This document shows positions 5,578 to 8,770 of a stretch of 8,770 nucleotides of DNA, piece by piece (the stretch's first letter is position 1; every line of letters starts with the position of its first letter). The notes beneath the pieces were generated by a model. That model ran no database searches, was not told the DNA's origin, and was given only the letters and a program-made list of their open reading frames with translations. The translations under genes and the position numbers were made by a program. Source of the stretch: Microthrixaceae bacterium (lineage in GTDB: Bacteria; Actinomycetota; Acidimicrobiia; Acidimicrobiales; Acidimicrobilacustridaceae); contig JAHFUU010000067.1 in the NCBI GenBank assembly GCA_023264915.1, forward strand, positions 1 through 8,770. The letters are read 5' to 3'.

Positions 5578-6294
5578 TCACTGACCCTCCGCGCCGAGGA
5601 TCTGATCTACTCGCTCGTCCTCGATTCGCTCGAATGCCCGACGACCGTTGCTGCGTGCCAGCACGGCGACCTCTAGCTCGTCAGAGGTCAGAGTCCGGTC
5701 GCTGCCGGCGAGTGCCTTCACGGCGGCTCGGAGCGCCTGGTCGAGGGTCATGCCCTCGGCGAAGGACTCATCGAGGCGTGCAGCGATCGCGTCAGCCTCG
5801 CCGCCGAGAACCGTGAAGTTCCTCTCGTCCATCACGGTCCCGTCATAGAGGATGTGGAAGAGCTGGTCCTTGTCGCGCCTCTCGTCGCCACCGGCGATCT
5901 CGGGATCCTCGGCGACCTCGGCGACCAGTATCTCGACCTCGAGGGGTTTGATCTCGTGGGTGAAGACCTGGTTGAGGATCTGCGCGTACTGGTTGGCGAG
6001 GCTCCGGGCGTCGACGTCCTCGCGGCTGAAGGAGTAGCCCTTGAGATCGGCGTGCCTCACGCCCGCGATCCTCAGCTGGTCGAACTCGCTGTAGCGGCCA
6101 ACGCCAGCAAAGGCGATGCGGTCATAGATCTCACTCACCTTCCGGAGGGTTGTGGACGGGTTCTCGGCACAGATCAACACCCCGTCGTCATAGAGAACCG
6201 CCGCGAGGCTCCGGCCGCGGGCGATGCCTTTTCGGGCGTAGTCCGCCCGGTCTTTCATCACCTGTTCAGGTGCCACGTAGAAAGGCATGCTCAT
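5578..6294 (-). CDS. prcA: 20S proteasome alpha subunit PrcA
   Basis: 238 residues. PrcA forms the outer heptameric rings of the 20S core, gates substrate entry and docks the Mpa/ARC ATPase; it has no protease activity. The N-terminus FYVAPEQVMKDRADYARKGIARGRS (5-29) is the actinobacterial alpha H0 helix and matches the mycobacterial pattern SPEQAMRERSELARKGIARAKS. Further conserved blocks are GVLICAENPSTTLRKVSEIYDRIAFAGVGRYSEFDQLR (38-75), YAQILNQVFTHEIKPLEVEILVAEV (103-127) and the end ELEVAVLARSNGRRAFERI (206-224). ATG 6294 (MSMP) is preceded by GGGAG at 11 bases; Met3 at 6288 is the alternative. Unlike M. tuberculosis, where prcB and prcA are directly adjacent, here a 154-bp gap with an 8-bp-armed hairpin lies between them. 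Since both subunits are needed in equal amounts this spacing is notable. Confidence 0.97.
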   Translation of the reverse strand: MSMPFYVAPEQVMKDRADYARKGIARGRSLAAVLYDDGVLICAENPSTTLRKVSEIYDRIAFAGVGRYSEFDQLRIAGVRHADLKGYSFSREDVDARSLANQYAQILNQVFTHEIKPLEVEILVAEVAEDPEIAGGDERRDKDQLFHILYDGTVMDERNFTVLGGEADAIAARLDESFAEGMTLDQALRAAVKALAGSDRTLTSDELEVAVLARSNGRRAFERIEDERVDQILGAEGQ

Positions 6295-6345
6295 GACGCT
6301 GGTAGCTCCCCGTCGCTTCGAACAGCCAAGGTGTCAATGGACCCA

Positions 6346-6363
6346 TCCGGGCGAGCGCCCGGA
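6346..6363 (-). promoter_or_regulatory. Strong hairpin in the prcB-prcA gap
   Basis: TCCGGGCG (6346-6353) and CGCCCGGA (6356-6363) are exact reverse complements; allowing for a real loop the stem is 7 bp of mostly GC around GAGC. It lies about 85 bases downstream of the prcB stop and 51 bases before prcA. Minus-strand bases just after it contain TTGACA (6332-6337), a perfect -35 hexamer, but no -10 box at 16-18 bp was found. It could end or stabilise the prcB message, or be a processing point. The rest of the 154-bp gap shows no gene. Confidence 0.4.
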
Positions 6364-6448
6364 CAGTGCCCTCGGATCTCTTGGCCGGCGCGTGTGGTCA
6401 CCGAGAGCTCGGCTTGGTTGTGGCGGGCCAAGGCTCGACTGTGGAGGC

Positions 6449-7309
6449 TCATGAGGAGTCACCGTCCGCGCCGCCCAGATCGCTGGTCTCAGGTACGCGC
6501 CGGCTCTCTCGCGCCCGGGCGCTGATCTCGGCCACATAGGTCTCGAACCGCCCAGCGACCTCCTCTTCGCCCACCCGCGTGAAGCCGTCCGATGTCACGG
6601 TGGCCACCACGGGGTAGATGTTGCGTATGGGATCTGGGCCCCCGGTAGCCGAATCTTCGTCTGCTGCCTGCCACAGGGCCGCCAGCACGAGGTCGATGAC
6701 GTCACCCCGTCCTATCCCCTCGCGGAAGCCCAGCTTCACCACGGTGCCGGCGTGAAGGCTTCCCGACCCGGTGGCGGCGAAGTTGGATTCCTCGTAGCGG
6801 CCCCCGGTGACGTCGTACTGGAACAGGCGGCCGCTCCTCCGCCTCAGGTCATAGCCGGCGAACAGAGGCACCACCGCCATGCCCTGCATCGCAGCGGGCA
6901 GGTGCTGGCGGACCATCTGACCGAGCTGGTTCGCCTTGCCCTCGAGGCTCAGCGCGGACCCCTCGACCTTCTCGTAGTGCTCGAGCTGGAGCTGGAACAG
7001 CTTGACCATCTCCATCGCCGGCCCGGCAGCCCCTGCGATCGCCACGGCGCTGTGCCTGTCGGCAGGGAAGACCTTCTCCATCGCTCGATGCGAGATCCAG
7101 TTGCCACTCGTTGCCCTGCGGTCACCTGCCATGACCACCCCGTCGAGGTAGCGGACGGCTACCACAGTCGTGCCGTGGGTGACCGCCAGCGGGTCCAGGA
7201 GGCCACCGGTCGGAGAAGGCGGGACGGGGGGCTCGAGCCCGGCCCGACGAACCAGCTCGGCGAAGTCAGGCCCGGGATCTGAGCCGGGCGTGAACAAGGG
7301 AAACCTCAT
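6449..7309 (-). CDS. prcB: 20S proteasome beta subunit PrcB (catalytic)
   Basis: 286-residue precursor of the N-terminal threonine protease forming the inner rings of the 20S core. Cleavage before Thr47 in HGTTVVAVRY would remove a 46-residue propeptide and expose the catalytic Thr1. In mature numbering Asp17 (AGDRR, residue 63) and Lys33 (MEKVF, residue 79) complete the active site, and the GSGSLHA and DEDSATGGPD blocks carry the supporting Ser/Asp residues, so the protease should be active. The frame continues upstream to 7531, but that extension overlaps pup out of frame and has no beta-subunit features. The ATG at 7309 gives MRFPLF and has GAGG 5 bases before it (ATCGAGGCAGCC), so it is the start. 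The propeptide is about ten residues shorter than in M. tuberculosis. It is separated from pup by 145 bp and from prcA by 154 bp. Confidence 0.97.
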   Translation of the reverse strand: MRFPLFTPGSDPGPDFAELVRRAGLEPPVPPSPTGGLLDPLAVTHGTTVVAVRYLDGVVMAGDRRATSGNWISHRAMEKVFPADRHSAVAIAGAAGPAMEMVKLFQLQLEHYEKVEGSALSLEGKANQLGQMVRQHLPAAMQGMAVVPLFAGYDLRRRSGRLFQYDVTGGRYEESNFAATGSGSLHAGTVVKLGFREGIGRGDVIDLVLAALWQAADEDSATGGPDPIRNIYPVVATVTSDGFTRVGEEEVAGRFETYVAEISARARESRRVPETSDLGGADGDSS

Positions 7310-7454
7310 GGCTGCCTCGATGGGGGCCTGCTGGCACGTTGCCCCAGATCCGAGTTTGGGAGTGGTCGATCTCTGCGGGCACCATCTGTGGGCATGAGAT
7401 GACCCTATCGGCTCGGGTCCACTCAGGCTGCGCCAGGGAACGACCGGGTCAGGA
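7310..7454 (-). promoter_or_regulatory. pup-prcB intergenic gap, possible internal promoter
   Basis: 145 bp without a plausible gene. On the minus strand CGATAGGGT contains TAGGGT (7402-7407), a TAnnnT-type -10 candidate 92 bases before prcB, but no -35 hexamer at a suitable distance. A weak inverted repeat CATCT/AGATG (7383-7387 and 7397-7401) sits beside it. An internal promoter would let proteasome subunits be made independently of Pup; the evidence is slight. Confidence 0.2.
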
Positions 7455-7649
7455 CTACTGCCCGCCCTTTTGCACGTATCCCTTGACGAAGTCCTCCGCG
7501 TTCGTCTCCAACACGTCATCGATCTCATCAAGGAGATCGTCGAGCTCAGCCTTGAGCTTCTCGGCCTTCTCTGAAGGCTCGGGCGTCTCGACGACGGGCT
7601 CCTCGGTCCGCTGCGGCGGAGTTTTCTTCTTCTGCTCTCGCTCTGCCAT
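7455..7649 (-). CDS. pup: Prokaryotic ubiquitin-like protein Pup
   Basis: 64 residues, exactly the mycobacterial length. Pup is the disordered protein tag that PafA couples to lysines of proteins destined for the proteasome. The N-terminal third is charged and Lys/Pro/Glu-rich ([13 protein letters not shown], 5-17). Residues about 26-48 form the conserved coiled-coil-prone segment containing [12 protein letters not shown] (37-48) that binds the Mpa/ARC ATPase. [15 protein letters not shown] (50-64) ends in Gly-Gly-Gln, so the encoded tag is inactive until Dop deamidates Gln64 to Glu. That agrees with dop lying directly upstream. The frame also opens with TTG at 7658, but AGGAG (7659-7663) abuts that codon, whereas it sits 9 bases before ATG 7649, so ATG 7649 is the start. 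The stop is TAG at 7455. Confidence 0.98.
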   Translation of the reverse strand: MAEREQKKKTPPQRTEEPVVETPEPSEKAEKLKAELDDLLDEIDDVLETNAEDFVKGYVQKGGQ

Positions 7650-7658
7650 GCCTGTCAA

Positions 7659-7663
7659 CTCCT
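7659..7663 (-). promoter_or_regulatory. Ribosome binding site deciding the pup start
   Basis: AGGAG on the minus strand lies 9 bases before ATG 7649 and directly against the TTG at 7658. This spacing selects the ATG and yields a 64-residue Pup. Confidence 0.75.
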
Positions 7664-7690
7664 GCGGGTCTAGTGACGGCCCGCTCCCTG

Positions 7691-7735
7691 AACATGCCTA
7701 CCACTGACCTGGTCGTTCGCCAACATGCCTACCAC
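7691..7735 (-). repeat. Tandem 14-bp direct repeat upstream of pup
   Basis: The sequence AACATGCCTACCAC occurs exactly twice, at 7691-7704 and 7722-7735, 31 bp start to start, about three helical turns. The core CATGCCT appears a third time at 7647-7653, overlapping the pup start codon. The repeats fill the 134-bp gap between the dop stop and pup. On the minus strand TACTTT (7737-7742), a possible -10 box, directly precedes the first copy met by transcription, so the copies would lie at the transcript start. An operator for a pup regulator is the natural reading. A translational or small-ORF role is possible because each copy contains an ATG. The promoter part has no clear -35 and is speculative. 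Confidence 0.55.
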
Positions 7736-7783
7736 CAAAGTAGGTGTGAGTGGTGACATACCGACCTCGCCGCCGGACGCCTG

Positions 7784-8770
7784 TCAGGTTCCGAGCCTGT
7801 CGAGCAGCTCGGCTGGAGTCGAGCACTCTGCCAGGAGGTCCGCGACGTGGGCCTTGGTTCCTCGCAGGGGCTCCATCATCGGCACGCGGCGGAGGGGGTC
7901 GCGCCCGACGTCGAAGACGAGTGAATCCCAGTTCGCGGCAACGATCTGGTCTGACCACCGCTGGAGGCACTTGCCGCGGAAGTAGGCCCTCGTGTCAGAG
8001 GGTGGCTCGGATGTGGCCAGCACCGCCTGCTCGTCTGGGACCACCTTCGCCAACCCGGCCCTGGCCGCGAGTGAACGGTCCGGGCGCAGGTCGTGGTACT
8101 GGAGGTCCATCGCGGCCAGGCGCGCGTCGCTCCAGGACAGGTCATGACGCTCGCGGTATCCGTTGATCAGGCGGTACTTCGCCACCCAGTCGAGCTGGTC
8201 GGCCAGAGACATCGGGTCCGATTCGAGGCATGACAGGACGGCTTCCCACCGTCGCAGCACATCTTGGCCCACGTCTTCGCCGACGCAGTCCAGGCCGACG
8301 TCTTCGGAGTACTTCCTCGCTCGATCGAGCAGCTCCCACTGCACGTCCAGCGCCGTGACCCGCGAGCCGTCGGCCAGCTCGAACGTCTTCCGCAGGGTGA
8401 GGTCATAAGACACCGCCCTCATGACCGCGACGGGAGCCAGGAAGTTGAACTCACGTGGCAAGAAGTCGTCTTCGATCATCGACAGGACCACCGCAGTGGT
8501 ACCCACCTTCAGGTAGGTGGCTGTCTCGGAGAGGTTGGCATCGCCGCAGATCACGTGCAGGCGCCGGTACTTCTGGGCATCGCTGTGAGGCTCGTCGCGC
8601 GTGTTGACGATGGGCCGCTTGAGGGTGGTCTCGAGGCCGACCTCCTCCTCGAAGAAGTCGGCTCGCTGGGTCAGCTGGAAAGGCACGTCGCTGACCGTGA
8701 CCCCGGCCACCTCAGAGCCGACCTTCCCCGCACCGGTGAAGAGCTGGCGGGTGATGAAGTGGGGCATCAC
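7784..8770 (-). CDS. dop: Depupylase/deamidase Dop, C-terminal part
   Basis: The 328 C-terminal codons are present and the gene continues beyond base 8770; full Dop proteins are about 500 residues, so roughly the first third is missing, including the N-terminal metal-binding Glu. Dop converts the C-terminal Gln of Pup to Glu and removes Pup from tagged proteins. It shares the PafA fold. Diagnostic segments are PHFITRQLFTGAGKVGSE near the start of the fragment, VSDVPFQLTQRADFFEEEVGLETTLKRPIVNTRDEPHSDAQKYRRLHVICGDANLSE, where PafA has the corresponding [16 protein letters not shown], and the C-terminal PPSDTRAYFRGKCLQRW followed by WDSLVFDVG and RRVPMMEPLRGTKAHV. These separate Dop from PafA, which has the [16 protein letters not shown] ending. 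The first codon in the window (GTG at 8770) is internal, not a start. It is followed by pup, whose GGQ end needs its activity. Confidence 0.97.
   Translation of the reverse strand: MMPHFITRQLFTGAGKVGSEVAGVTVSDVPFQLTQRADFFEEEVGLETTLKRPIVNTRDEPHSDAQKYRRLHVICGDANLSETATYLKVGTTAVVLSMIEDDFLPREFNFLAPVAVMRAVSYDLTLRKTFELADGSRVTALDVQWELLDRARKYSEDVGLDCVGEDVGQDVLRRWEAVLSCLESDPMSLADQLDWVAKYRLINGYRERHDLSWSDARLAAMDLQYHDLRPDRSLAARAGLAKVVPDEQAVLATSEPPSDTRAYFRGKCLQRWSDQIVAANWDSLVFDVGRDPLRRVPMMEPLRGTKAHVADLLAECSTPAELLDRLGT

Noticed and set aside
7310..7531. N-terminal extension of prcB to 7531
   Set aside because: It overlaps pup out of frame, has no beta-subunit sequence, and ATG 7309 has its own GAGG ribosome site and gives a normal propeptide.
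7650..7658. TTG start giving a 67-residue Pup
   Set aside because: The AGGAG touches the TTG with no spacer, whereas it is correctly spaced for ATG 7649, which gives the family length of 64.
7678..7726. Short reading frame of 18 codons starting in the repeat upstream of pup (ATG at 7726)
   Set aside because: It has no clear ribosome site or recognisable leader-peptide composition; length alone is not evidence.
7691..7735. CRISPR array or mobile-element ends
   Set aside because: Only two copies of a 14-bp unit with a 17-bp spacer, no cas gene, transposase or terminal inverted repeat nearby.

Overview
This window reads as a high-GC actinobacterial chromosome segment built around the Pup-proteasome system. 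Nearly every gene lies on the minus strand, so transcription runs from high to low coordinates. The Pup, proteasome and ligase proteins are unmistakably those of actinobacteria. Lengths and motifs match the mycobacterial forms (Pup 64 residues ending GGQ, PafA 452 residues), but sequence and gene order differ enough to point to a distant actinobacterial lineage. An Acidimicrobiia-like bacterium is my guess, from general resemblance only.

Right half (8770 down to 4070): dop (3' part, cut by the window edge), pup, prcB, prcA and pafA. Together they form a protein tagging and degradation pathway. Dop deamidates the C-terminal Gln of Pup and can also remove Pup. PafA ligates Pup to substrate lysines. 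PrcB (catalytic beta) and PrcA (alpha) build the 20S core. The ATPase (Mpa/ARC) is not in the window. The genes are separated by 134-154 bp gaps that hold no convincing genes but do hold hairpins, a perfect palindrome and a 14-bp tandem repeat upstream of pup.

Middle (4069 down to 1973): a type I signal peptidase (lepB), then the only plus-strand gene, which looks like a glycerophosphodiester phosphodiesterase (GDPD) fold with most catalytic residues replaced, then a small CxxC/CxxC zinc-ribbon protein on the minus strand. In Mycobacterium tuberculosis the equivalent position downstream of pafA is taken by pafB-pafC; neither is here.

Left end (1918 down to 1): a small one-helix membrane protein, a TatB-like subunit, TatC, and the N-terminal 152 codons of a HelY/Ski2-type helicase, closely packed. 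The pafA...tat-tatC-helY order is that of mycobacteria, so the window is a conserved actinobacterial neighbourhood with an altered central insert. I found no tRNA, rRNA, CRISPR array, insertion sequence or phage gene. The most unusual items are the degenerate GDPD protein, the tandem repeat before pup, and the hairpins in the proteasome operon gaps.
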